A DNA stretch of 64,000 nucleotides from a candidate division LCP-89 bacterium B3_LCP (GTDB taxonomy: Bacteria > Electryoneota > B3-LCP), in assembly GCA_005223185.1 (NCBI GenBank), contig NJBN01000003.1:248001-312000 (forward strand), written 5' to 3'. A model generated the notes under the pieces. That model was not told where the DNA came from. It saw only the letters and a list, made by a program, of their open reading frames with translations, and did not search any database. Each line of letters starts with the position of its first letter. Position 1 is the first letter of the stretch. Position numbers and translations under genes: made by a program. This document shows positions 36,098-44,709 of the stretch, piece after piece.

Positions 36098-36283
36098 TAT
36101 AGAATTATCTGTCCATTAGGGTAATTATATTACTCTTGTCGATTTTTTTATTTTTTTCTGGGACTCATGGGATTCAATAGAGTGAGAAGCCAAGGGATCC
36201 CTTATCCCATACACACATACACATACCCCATGGGTACTTGGTTCCCCCTTGGGGGTGTATGTCCTCTTAGCTTTTCAACTCCT

Positions 36284-36360
36284 CAAATAGCATTAGAATA
36301 ACAGGAAAATAGCACTTCAATAACATCCGAAATGAATCCACTTCAGCATTGAAATAAGCC
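36284..36360 (+). repeat. 11-bp phased repeats upstream of the ardC-2 leader
   Basis: CAAATAGCATT, AGAATAACAGG, AAAATAGCACT, TCAATAACATC and CGAAATGAATC follow at 11-bp steps, and GCATTGAAATAAGCC ends the array. The pattern matches the array at 3912-3978 in position relative to ardC. The rest of 36098-36599 is AT-rich and without a gene. Confidence 0.5.
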
Positions 36361-36599
36361 TTTCTCCGGCTCTTAAGAGCTATCCAGATATTAATCTCAC
36401 CCTAATCAATCCCTATTTACACCTTATTCCAGACCTATTTTTCAGAGTGATTTCGGTGATATGATATTGTCAATTGTGTTATTTGTTTCCCTCGTACCTT
36501 ATATATAAGAAAATTAGACAATTGTAATTTATTTACTCGACCTGTGATATTCTATGATATATACAGCAAATATTGGATGTTATTGTGCTTAAACATGAC

Positions 36600-36793
36600 T
36601 TGACTTTAGAATTCTAATGTGTTATATTGCCAGTAGCTAAAGTCATTCAAAGAGGTTTTTGTGTTTAAAACAATAATCGTATCTTCCCGGTTGGTGGTAG
36701 CGGTAACGCCCACGAAAGTTCCTCTTTGGACTTTAGCTCAACCGGGATTTCTATCTCTATGAGATAAACACAGCTAAAACCAAAGAGGTAAAA
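36600..36793 (+). promoter_or_regulatory. Promoter and structured 5' leader of ardC-2 (leader L2)
   Basis: TTGACT (36600-36605), 17-nt spacer, TATATT (36623-36628). The 5' segment AGCTAAAGTC...CAAAGAGG (36635-36655) starts at the expected first base. Stem CCCGGTTG (36686-36693) with CAACCGGG (36739-36746). A hairpin with a 2-nt bulge and GTAA tetraloop (36694-36713) abuts the 5' strand. CCTCTTTGGACTTTAGCT (36721-36738) abuts the 3' strand and is complementary to the 5' segment except for a 3-nt bulge. The ribosome-site region AGCTAAAACCAAAGAGG (36772-36788) repeats the 5' segment, so it competes for the same strand. An ATCTC/GAGAT hairpin lies at 36753-36765. Confidence 0.8.
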
Positions 36794-37663
36794 ATGCAAA
36801 AGAAAGACGCGTATCAAGTGATCACAGATCGAATCTGTGAACTGCTTGAAAAGGGTGAAATTCCCTGGCAGAGACCTTGGAACTCTGGCAATGATTTCCC
36901 CAAAAACCTTGCGAGTAAAAAAGAGTATAGAGGTATTAATCCCTTTATGCTGGCCAGCATGAGATATACCTCTCCATACTGGTTGACCTTCAAGCAAGCG
37001 AAGGATTTAGGTGGCGGAATTAAAGCCGGTGAAAAAGGAACTCCGGTAGTATTCTGGAAATGGATTGAAAGAGAAGATGAGTCAACCGGTGAGGTTAACA
37101 AGATTCCATTTCTGAGGTACTATACCGTATTTAATCTAACTCAAACGGTAGGCATCCCAGAGGATAAAATTCCTGCACTTGATGAAGAGACAAGGGAATT
37201 TAATCCTATTGAAGAGGCGGAAAAGATCGTAGCAAACATGCAGAGACGGCCAGAGATCCAGAACATTGAAAGCCGCGCTTATTACCGGCCAAGTCAAGAC
37301 CTGGTGAACATGCCCAAAAAGGAACTCTTCAAATCCGATGAAGAGTATTATTCAACTCTCTTTCACGAGTTGACTCATTCAACCGGCCATGAGAACCGGC
37401 TGAACCGAAAAGGCATCGGTGAACTTCAAGGTTTTGGTTCTCACAGTTATTCCAAAGAGGAGCTATGTGCTGAGTTTGGTTCTGCATTCCTTTGTGGAGA
37501 ATCTGGAATAGTTGAACGAGTCATTGAGAACTCAGCCGGATACATTCAGGGCTGGTTGAAGAGACTCCGGTCTGACAAGAAATTCTTAGTTCAAGCTGCC
37601 AGCCAAGGGCAGAAAGCGGCTGACTTCATTCTGAACAAAAACCGTGAAGTGGGGGTCGTCTGA
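36794..37663 (+). CDS. ardC: ArdC-like antirestriction protein with zincin domain (copy 2)
   Basis: A 289-residue near-twin of the protein at 2761-3627, differing mainly in scattered positions of the linker and at the C-terminus (NREVGVV). The ssDNA-binding N-terminus ([25 protein letters not shown]) and [12 protein letters not shown] zinc motif are intact. AAAGAGG lies 5 nt before the ATG. It overlaps the ATPase start (TGATG). Unlike copy 1 it has no zinc-ribbon gene behind it and no integrase, so this is a reduced locus. Family role is protection of incoming DNA from restriction. Confidence 0.87.
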   Translation: MQKKDAYQVITDRICELLEKGEIPWQRPWNSGNDFPKNLASKKEYRGINPFMLASMRYTSPYWLTFKQAKDLGGGIKAGEKGTPVVFWKWIEREDESTGEVNKIPFLRYYTVFNLTQTVGIPEDKIPALDEETREFNPIEEAEKIVANMQRRPEIQNIESRAYYRPSQDLVNMPKKELFKSDEEYYSTLFHELTHSTGHENRLNRKGIGELQGFGSHSYSKEELCAEFGSAFLCGESGIVERVIENSAGYIQGWLKRLRSDKKFLVQAASQGQKAADFILNKNREVGVV

Positions 37664-38325
37664 TGCAAGTACTATATGAAGAATTTAGACCGGCTGCCTT
37701 TGACGAGGTTATCGGTCAAGATAAAGTCCTGGCAAAGCTGGACCTGATCCGCAAACGAGGATTAAGTGGACGTGCTCTCTGGGTGACGGGCAAATCCGGC
37801 ACCGGGAAAAGTACGATCTGCCGGTTAATAGCCAAAGAAATTGCCGATGATCTCACCACTCATGAGATAGATGCAGATACCAAGCTATCACCGGCACAGC
37901 TTGACTCCATCGTATCCACCTGGTGCTACTCTTCGCTATTCGGGCGTGGTGGGCATGCCTTGATTATCAATGAAGCGCATGGATTGCGCAAGGATACTAT
38001 ACGGGCATTGCTTGTCTTGCTTGAGAGACTCGCAAGGGGTGAAATCGGCAACGGTCTGATCTGCTTTACCACTACCAAACTTGGAGAGAAGAATCTGTTT
38101 GATGAGAACATAGATGCCTCTCCACTCATAAGCCGGTGTATAGTTCTGGATTTAGCGCAACGTGATTTAACTCAACCCTTCGCTAATCGATGCAAGGAAA
38201 TTGCTATGAGCGCCGGTCTGGACGGAAAGCCGATTGAAGAGTACGTCAAGCTCGCCCGAAAAACCGGTAACAACTTCAGAGCTATGCTTCAAGCGGTTGA
38301 AATGGGTGAGATGCTTGATGCTTAA
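37663..38325 (+). CDS. Miniature clamp-loader-like AAA+ ATPase (copy 2)
   Basis: A 220-residue near-twin of the protein at 1777-2469. Walker [10 protein letters not shown], the unusual LIINEAHG in place of a D-E-x-H Walker B, and LISRC are all kept. It ends at MLDA where copy 1 runs on ten residues. Its ATG overlaps the ardC-2 stop codon. The reading frame is kept although the integrase is gone, which suggests selection on the ardC-ATPase pair. Biochemical role not known. Confidence 0.82.
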   Translation: MQVLYEEFRPAAFDEVIGQDKVLAKLDLIRKRGLSGRALWVTGKSGTGKSTICRLIAKEIADDLTTHEIDADTKLSPAQLDSIVSTWCYSSLFGRGGHALIINEAHGLRKDTIRALLVLLERLARGEIGNGLICFTTTKLGEKNLFDENIDASPLISRCIVLDLAQRDLTQPFANRCKEIAMSAGLDGKPIEEYVKLARKTGNNFRAMLQAVEMGEMLDA

Positions 38326-38349
38326 TACATACCTATTCAAGCTTTATTC

Positions 38350-38385
38350 AGCGGCTTTGGGAATATCACCTGAAGCCGCTTTTCT
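38350..38385 (+). terminator. Terminator of the ardC-2 operon
   Basis: AGCGGCTT (38350-38357) pairs with AAGCCGCT (38373-38380) around a 15-nt loop, followed by TTTCT, 25 nt after the ATPase stop. Confidence 0.75.
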
Positions 38386-38474
38386 ATTATCTCATCAACG
38401 AAATTCAATACCGGCTGACCACTTATTTAATTCTTCCATTAATCTGATAAAATTGCTTGAAATTAGGAGTTCTT

Positions 38475-38491
38475 ATCGCGTATTAATCGCA
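38475..38491 (+). repeat. Copy 2 of the ATCGCGTATTAATCGCA repeat
   Basis: Exact 17-nt match to the copies at 14031 and 50067. It lies 26 nt before a large attachment-like dyad. Confidence 0.55.
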
Positions 38492-38516
38492 TTTCGTCTG
38501 AATGGGACTATTTCTC

Positions 38517-38557
38517 CGCACAAACGCAACGGATTATATGTCCGTTGTCTTTGTGCG
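38517..38557. other. Attachment-like dyad with 7-nt centre
   Basis: CGCACAAA (38517-38524) and CAACGGA (38527-38533) face TCCGTTG (38541-38547) and TTTGTGCG (38550-38557) around TTATATG. On the minus strand the centre reads CATATAA, close to the CTCATAA/CACATAA anticodon loops of the tRNA-Met-like remnants. The last base of the centre and the right arm resemble an anticodon stem-loop. It looks like a phage-side or excised attachment core. A terminator role is also possible but no T-run follows. Confidence 0.55.
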
Positions 38558-38582
38558 TAAATTTGCCCTAAAATGTACTCCG

Positions 38583-38600
38583 TGCAAGGTTTTTGCAAGG
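38583..38600 (+). repeat. Paired TGCAAGG direct repeat
   Basis: TGCAAGGTTTTTGCAAGG lies 25 nt right of the dyad and recurs exactly at 42237-42254. Candidate integrase arm site. Confidence 0.5.
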
Positions 38601-38612
38601 TAGCTAAGTTTA

Positions 38613-38651
38613 GAAAGCCTGATTTAGGAACAAATCAGGCTTTCTTTTTTT
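38613..38651 (+). terminator. Strong intrinsic terminator
   Basis: GAAAGCCTGATTT (38613-38625) pairs perfectly with AAATCAGGCTTTC (38632-38644), followed by TTTTTTT. It separates the ardC-2 locus from the minus-strand secreted-protein gene. Confidence 0.85.
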
Positions 38652-38672
38652 CATTTGCTATAATTTTCATGG

Positions 38673-41600
38673 TTATTTCATCAACACCATCTTCCCCGAA
38701 GCCACAAACTCTTCTGCTTTCAGTCTGTAAATATAAACACCTGAGGCCAGATTTGATCCATTGAAGGTGACCTCATGCATTCCGGCATCCCGCCAGCCGT
38801 TAACCACAGAGGTAATTTTACTTCCGGAAATATCATATACTGTGAGTTTTACATGGTTGGCAGCTGGTAGCTGGTAGCTGATTTTAGTCACCGGATTAAA
38901 GGGGTTTGGATAGCAATCTAAGACGACAAAATCACAGGCAACAGTATTTCCGAATACTTCTTCTAAGGGTTCGCCATCGTTCAACCAGTCACTGATCGCC
39001 TGCCCCATGCCGTCAGTCCAGAGCTGCTTTTCGAACTGGAAGGAATCCTGCGCCCAGACCGTTCCGGGATACACACCCGCATAGGCGATGTATTCATAAA
39101 ATCCTGCAGGGGCGTTTTCAGGTACAGTCTGTGTTCGGTCGCGCTCGATGTAAATACTGCCGGGCAGATTCAAGCTTATCGGCCCCAGAACCGGTCCGAA
39201 GGGATTCCCGTTGGGCAGTTCCACCATTATCCAGAAATCGAATGCGGCAGGTGCGGGATCCAGATTTTCCAGCGCAATATTGAAATCAAAGCTGCCTCCC
39301 CAAGCGGGAATCTGTATAGGTGGATTATAGGGTGTTAAAGTCACATTGATATTGGGAATTGTAACAGTACCACCACTGAAGCAGTAGGCATGCCCATCTC
39401 GAGTACCTCCCAGAAATTCAATAGCGCCGGTGTTATCGATATCCGGTATCCAGCCTACCGCATCGAAAGCATAGCTGGAACCGCCGCCATGAGTGTGACT
39501 GAAGAGGATTGAACCATCAGCTCCATCCACAGCGTAAAAAGTGCCGCTCATGATGCCGCAGCAGGCATCGGCAATGCCATCTCCAGTGACATCAGGTGTA
39601 GCAGCCAATGAAAGAACGTTTGATCCCAGTGGAAGTGACCATATAACAGCTCCAGTCAAGCCTTCCAAAGCATAGAACGTACCGCTGACAGAAGTAATCA
39701 GGATGTCATCATAGCTGTTACCATTCAGGTCATCTGTTACCTCCAGGTAATAATTAGTCCCCATCCCGGATACGTGCCAGAAGACATTCCCATTAAAACC
39801 GTCCAGAACGTAAACTCCCCCAAACGCTGCCGCAACGGCTACATCAGGGAAACCGTCGCCAGTAACGTCATCGATGCGGTTCAAAGAGAAGACCACGTTG
39901 TCAACTTCAGTACTCCAGATTACAATCCCATTCCAACCATTCAACATCTTAACATAATAGGTACCGGTGTAAGGGGACGTACCGCAAACCACTTCATCGT
40001 AGGGATCATAATTGAAATCGCCTAATCGGCGGACGCTATATACGGTTTCACCCAGGTGCGCTCGCCAGATCTGCGAACCATCCACACCGCTTATCAGGAA
40101 AACGCTTTTCGGTTCGTTACTTCCCGAAGGTCCACCCACAGCAGCGAGGACGTCCCAGACGTCGTCATTGTTCCAGTCATCTTCGCAGGTTACTTCATAG
40201 ACCCAACCACCTTCTCCACCGAATTCGTGCGTATCCAGATGCCACAGCTCCGCTCCATCCGCACCAGAAACGGCGAATATACTCCGTGAACCTCCACCTG
40301 TCCCTAAAGCAAAATCACCGATATCATCACCGTTAAGATCTGGTGCTGAAACGAGTCCACGTTCGTATTCCACCTTGCCCGTTCTCAACGGATCCCAGCC
40401 TGTGTCGAAGGTATAGAAGATATCTGCAATCCCGGCACTCTGGCCATTCCAGCAGTAAACGTTATAATTATCGTTGGCACCCAGCATCTCGGGGATACCA
40501 TCTCCGTTGACGTCATCGGTGTATTTCAGGCTGTTGAAACCATCAAAAGTCGCAGCTTCAGCCTGAAATTCCCAGATAATATCACCCACTCCAAAGTTCG
40601 CCGGCACACCCTGGCCGGAAAGCGTAATTTCGACAATCGGTGTGGAAGGATCATCCGTGATCAGCGTCATAGTACCTGAATAAGGAGTTACAGCTTCAGG
40701 CATGAAGTAGATAGTAAGTTCGGTAGTATCCATTGAAGCTAATGATCCCGGCTGGAAATCATCGGCGAAAAAGGCGGGATTATCTATCGTCAAGGATATC
40801 AGTTCAAGGGAAGAAACACCTAAATTATATATCTCGAGAGGCCTGCCGGTCATACCGTCTCCTTGAGCTACCCAGACGCTGCCAAAGTTGATGTTTGTAG
40901 AACTCACGCCTACAGTCTGCTGGGGATAAATACCGTATCCACTAAGGTCTACCGTCACATCAGGATTGATAGGGTCCTCACTCTGCACGTGCAGCAGACC
41001 GGAACTCGCTCCGAAATTGATGGGGCTGTAATAGATATTCACATCTACAGCTGAGCTTTGAACGACAACAAAAGGCAGTGTAACCGCTGGATCCACCCAA
41101 AATTCTCCACCGAACTGGTCAATGGGAAGTCCGGTTACGGTCAAATCAGCATCGCCGACATTGTTGATGGTTAGAGTTTGATTGGGAGATATCCCCAGGG
41201 GAATGAAGCCAAAATCAATTGTTGATGTGGAAAGTTGAATCTCTGGTGTCCCGCTACCGAAAGGCTCAATGATATAGAGGTGATCTATATCATACCCCTG
41301 ACCTTCATCGCAGACCCAGAGATAGGTGCCATCCCAGGTGATGCCTGCAGGTTCGGTGATGGGCGATGTGAAGCTGTATAACACATTGTGGCTCACCGGA
41401 TCGATCTGGTAGATCCAATCTGACCAGTAGTCGCACATCCAGAGTGTAGTTCCGTCCCATGCCAGATCCCAGGGCTGTGTATCAGGTGCCGTGAAGTTTT
41501 CCAGGATCGTACCCGCAGTATTGACCCGGTATATGGCTCCATCGGGATTATAGTAATCAGACATGTAGAGTTCGCTGCCGTTCCAGGCTAATCCGGACAT

Positions 41601-41966
41601 ATAATCGGAAGGATTGGGAAACGAGTAGATGATATTACCAAGAGTGTCAATCTGCAGGGTGAAATCCGAACCTATGTGGTTAGTCACCCAGAGAAACTGA
41701 CCGTCCCAGGTCATGCCGTAGGCATCATCGAGATTCGCGGTTCCGATATCCAATGAATCGACTACCTGACCCAGAGATATATTGAATTGATAGATCCATT
41801 CACCACCGGTGCCGTAGCGTCCGTACCAGATGTTCTGGCCGTCATAAGCCAGTCCGCTGGCGTGATCGTGTATTTCATATGTAGCTATAACCGTCTGCCC
41901 TATTGATATTCCTGTCAACGATAACAGAACTGATAACACTGTCACTGAAACGATTACCTTTTTCAT
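38673..41966 (-). CDS. Giant secreted propeller/ASH-domain protein with sorting tail
   Basis: A 1097-residue exported protein; the start at 41966 (MKKVIVSV) is preceded by GAGGAGA and opens a clean signal peptide (to about residue 23, SIGQ). N-terminal streptogramin-lyase-like propeller repeats (about 35-260: TWDGQFLWVTN, WDGTTLWMCDYW, WDGTYLWVCDEG). Two or three ASH/DUF1573-like choice-of-anchor domains (IDFGFIPLGISPNQTLTINNVGDADL). A PQQ/FG-GAP-like propeller (about 490-870). A beta-sandwich and the sorting tail (YPNPFNPVTKISYQLP...GKMVLMK). Surface or extracellular role; no enzyme motif seen. Confidence 0.85.
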   Translation of the reverse strand: MKKVIVSVTVLSVLLSLTGISIGQTVIATYEIHDHASGLAYDGQNIWYGRYGTGGEWIYQFNISLGQVVDSLDIGTANLDDAYGMTWDGQFLWVTNHIGSDFTLQIDTLGNIIYSFPNPSDYMSGLAWNGSELYMSDYYNPDGAIYRVNTAGTILENFTAPDTQPWDLAWDGTTLWMCDYWSDWIYQIDPVSHNVLYSFTSPITEPAGITWDGTYLWVCDEGQGYDIDHLYIIEPFGSGTPEIQLSTSTIDFGFIPLGISPNQTLTINNVGDADLTVTGLPIDQFGGEFWVDPAVTLPFVVVQSSAVDVNIYYSPINFGASSGLLHVQSEDPINPDVTVDLSGYGIYPQQTVGVSSTNINFGSVWVAQGDGMTGRPLEIYNLGVSSLELISLTIDNPAFFADDFQPGSLASMDTTELTIYFMPEAVTPYSGTMTLITDDPSTPIVEITLSGQGVPANFGVGDIIWEFQAEAATFDGFNSLKYTDDVNGDGIPEMLGANDNYNVYCWNGQSAGIADIFYTFDTGWDPLRTGKVEYERGLVSAPDLNGDDIGDFALGTGGGSRSIFAVSGADGAELWHLDTHEFGGEGGWVYEVTCEDDWNNDDVWDVLAAVGGPSGSNEPKSVFLISGVDGSQIWRAHLGETVYSVRRLGDFNYDPYDEVVCGTSPYTGTYYVKMLNGWNGIVIWSTEVDNVVFSLNRIDDVTGDGFPDVAVAAAFGGVYVLDGFNGNVFWHVSGMGTNYYLEVTDDLNGNSYDDILITSVSGTFYALEGLTGAVIWSLPLGSNVLSLAATPDVTGDGIADACCGIMSGTFYAVDGADGSILFSHTHGGGSSYAFDAVGWIPDIDNTGAIEFLGGTRDGHAYCFSGGTVTIPNINVTLTPYNPPIQIPAWGGSFDFNIALENLDPAPAAFDFWIMVELPNGNPFGPVLGPISLNLPGSIYIERDRTQTVPENAPAGFYEYIAYAGVYPGTVWAQDSFQFEKQLWTDGMGQAISDWLNDGEPLEEVFGNTVACDFVVLDCYPNPFNPVTKISYQLPAANHVKLTVYDISGSKITSVVNGWRDAGMHEVTFNGSNLASGVYIYRLKAEEFVASGKMVLMK

Positions 41967-42236
41967 GGCTCTCCTCATGTATTCATAAAAATCATGACAT
42001 GACATTTACCTCTATAATATACAAAGAAAAATCGGATTTTTCAAGTGATTTATTTCAAACAGGCAATTTTTCTGATAAAATAGGGCGTGGAATTAATCCC
42101 TGCACTAAATATAGGTTAGTATACAGCGCAAAGTCGCGCAGTATTCTACGGAGAGAGTGACGGCGATTCACACCAGCATTTTACCAGAAGATCTTAGAGA
42201 GGTCGCAGAAATATTGACGTGTCTGGATGATTCTCG

Positions 42237-42254
42237 TGCAAGGTTTTTGCAAGG
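42237..42254 (+). repeat. Second TGCAAGG pair
   Basis: Identical to 38583-38600 and about 100 nt left of a tRNA 3' fragment. The surrounding 42006-42354 has no gene. Confidence 0.5.
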
Positions 42255-42354
42255 TTTTATACCCTAAAATACCCCAAAATACATCAATATACCAACTCGC
42301 CGAGAGAAAATAGCGACACCTATTAATGCTGCTATTTCATCGTTTTGTGCTTGT

Positions 42355-42393
42355 GGGCCCAGTAGGACTCGAACCTACGACCGACGGATTATG
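42355..42393 (-). tRNA. 3' fragment of tRNA-Met/Ile2-like gene (CAU)
   Basis: On the minus strand: CATAA TCCGT, variable loop CGGTC, T arm GTAGG TTCGAGT CCTAC, acceptor TGGGCCC. The 5' half is absent and the base before CAU is A where T is universal. An integration remnant at the anticodon loop. Sequence from CATAA to TCCGT matches the dyad at 38517-38557 closely. Confidence 0.7.
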
Positions 42394-42553
42394 TGGCCGA
42401 TGTCTTAATTAAATTTCAAGGGGATTGGATCTTTGTACGAGGAATAAAATATTAAGGATTACACACTGTTTTTTCAACTCGACTACTGCAAAATGCTGAA
42501 TTTCGGCACTCTCTCCTTACGAAGTTCCCTGCCTGCATATCAGGTGCCCATGT

Positions 42554-44587
42554 TTATTTAAGCACCGTTATCCTATTCGACGAAGTCTGCTGTGGCGTCT
42601 CAAGCTGAATTATATACACCCCACTGGAATAGTCCGCAGCATCCCAGATGTAACTATGCGTACCGGGCGTTTGGAGACCAGAGGTGAGGGTGGTAACTTT
42701 GGCACCTAAGATGTTGTAAACGGCAAGTGTAGCTTCTTGCGGGGAAGGCAGGGTAAAACTGATCCAGGTAACCGGATTGGCGGGATTGGGACCGATGGAG
42801 AAATCTAACTTGGGGAAGGGAATATCTGGTCTCCTGGGACCGACCTCATTCTGACCGGTGACGTTGCGGAAGAAGAAGATGCCGCCAGCTTCGTCGCCTA
42901 TAAAGAGATCCAAATCAGTGTCAGAGTCTATGTTAGATAAGAAAGGTGTATAAATATACTGTATTACAGGATCGAAAAACATCTCAGCTTCCAGATACAT
43001 ATTGGGCATCTCAGGTGTACCGATGTTTCTATAGAAATAAAGATTGTTTGCCCATGGTGCTTCAATTAAAAGATCGAAATCTTCATCATTATCTAAATCT
43101 CCGAATGTAAATCCTTTCCAGTTATAAGTTGGATAATAGAATTGAATTCCCTGCCATTGTGAATCTACATACGTGAATTCGGGTGTGAATTGATCGCCAT
43201 CATTCTGGTAAAAGTAAAATTTACCTTGCCCTGCTGAAATGAACAGGTCGTAATCACCATCGGCGTCTATATCTGTTAGACCAGGATTTATGTTTACATG
43301 AAAAGCACCGTTAGTGATATATTCAGGATCGTAAAGGATTAACTCAGGTTCTTGAGGGGTACCGTGATTGATATATAAAGCAAGTGTAGGAGGGCCGGGA
43401 ATTACGCCCTCACCACAAAATAGGTCTTGATCCCCATCAGCATCAATATCCACGAAGAAAGGCTTGATGGATTCTCGTGCAACACTCTGCCATCCCTCTT
43501 GTATAAATTGGAAATGTGGATTTTCCATTGTTCCGATGTTTTCAAAATAGTGTAAGGATGTATAGTCTGGCGCAAAAAGATCCAGTTTGCCATCGTCGTT
43601 GATGTCCACCAGTTTGGGATTCGTTCTATTTTCTAGATCAATAGTAAGGTAGTTATCTGTGATCGGGGTAAAATATGGATTCTGGGGATCACCTCTGTTT
43701 TCATAGTAATAAATCCCATTCTCTTCCGAACCCACAAACAGATCATAGTCTCCATCGCCGTCTATGTCAGCGAATTCGGGAGAGGCGTAGTCGCCCACAT
43801 CTATATTAGCATAATTGTCCGATTGATAGATGAAATTGTAATTTATCGAATCGCCTTCGTTTAAGTAATACCAGATTTTACCGTATTTCTCTCCAATGAA
43901 CAGGTCTAAGTCGTTGTCAGAATCGATGTCACAAAGTGCAGGATCTGCATCATCACCGACACTGATTCCGAGCCAGAAGTCATCTTCTAGGTTAAACGAA
44001 AAACTATCCGGTGTACCAATATTCCTATAGAACTGTAAATGTCCCTGATATTCACCACAAATCAGGTCTCCATCATCATCATCATCTATATCAATCAATG
44101 AAACGTGTGTTCCAAAGACCCAATTGCTGTCAGTATCAAATAGTTGTTCTCGTAAGGAGTTAAAATTCGGCTCAGTAGCTGTTCCTATGTTCTCAACAAG
44201 AGTCACATATCCACAACCTATAATGGCATCCAAGTCCCCATCATTGTCTAGGTCATAGAATTCCGGGTTTGTGCGGCTATCGTTATCGAATGCCCTTAGC
44301 GAATCGCTTAGACTATCCTCCAATTCGTATTGTGGAAAATTGAGATCACCATTGTTTCTAAAGAACGGGATAGGAAATCCTAAGTATTCACCTACAAAAA
44401 GATCCAGGTCAAGATCTGCATCAATGTCTACAAAATCTGGTGCACTTTCTGTATAACCACCAGCCCAGGGTACGAACGGAGGCCATCCGTCGATCTCAAC
44501 TGGAATGGTTTCGAATTCTTGCTGAAACTCAAACTCGTGAGCATATACAAGCATTGGTAACACGATTATCATAAGTAAGAATCGCAT
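42554..44587 (-). CDS. Secreted VCBS/FG-GAP repeat protein with sorting tail
   Basis: A 677-residue exported protein; signal peptide to about residue 16 (VYAHE). Nine or more propeller-type repeats, each with an acidic calcium loop (DIDADLDLDLFVG, DLDNDGDLDAIIG, DIDGDGDYDLFVG) followed by FYRNIGTPE-like segments. The C-terminal 80 residues form a FlgD-like/type IX sorting domain (IGPNPANPVTWISFTLP...SSGVYIIQLE...NRITVLK). A GAGGTG ribosome site precedes the ATG. Probable surface-bound sugar or protein binding; no catalytic motif. Confidence 0.87.
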   Translation of the reverse strand: MRFLLMIIVLPMLVYAHEFEFQQEFETIPVEIDGWPPFVPWAGGYTESAPDFVDIDADLDLDLFVGEYLGFPIPFFRNNGDLNFPQYELEDSLSDSLRAFDNDSRTNPEFYDLDNDGDLDAIIGCGYVTLVENIGTATEPNFNSLREQLFDTDSNWVFGTHVSLIDIDDDDDGDLICGEYQGHLQFYRNIGTPDSFSFNLEDDFWLGISVGDDADPALCDIDSDNDLDLFIGEKYGKIWYYLNEGDSINYNFIYQSDNYANIDVGDYASPEFADIDGDGDYDLFVGSEENGIYYYENRGDPQNPYFTPITDNYLTIDLENRTNPKLVDINDDGKLDLFAPDYTSLHYFENIGTMENPHFQFIQEGWQSVARESIKPFFVDIDADGDQDLFCGEGVIPGPPTLALYINHGTPQEPELILYDPEYITNGAFHVNINPGLTDIDADGDYDLFISAGQGKFYFYQNDGDQFTPEFTYVDSQWQGIQFYYPTYNWKGFTFGDLDNDEDFDLLIEAPWANNLYFYRNIGTPEMPNMYLEAEMFFDPVIQYIYTPFLSNIDSDTDLDLFIGDEAGGIFFFRNVTGQNEVGPRRPDIPFPKLDFSIGPNPANPVTWISFTLPSPQEATLAVYNILGAKVTTLTSGLQTPGTHSYIWDAADYSSGVYIIQLETPQQTSSNRITVLK

Positions 44588-44709
44588 TTACACCTCGAGT
44601 TATTTACTAATAATATAAGAAAAAGTCCAGGCAGAGTCAAGTGGTTTATTTTTATTAGGGAAATTTAACAGGGGCGTTCCGCAACGACGGGACGCCCCTA
44701 AGTTGTTGA

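Noticed and set aside
36098-36283. A promoter or small gene in the region after the tRNA-Met-like fragment
   Set aside because: No -35/-10 pair at a proper distance and no frame longer than 40 codons with a ribosome site.
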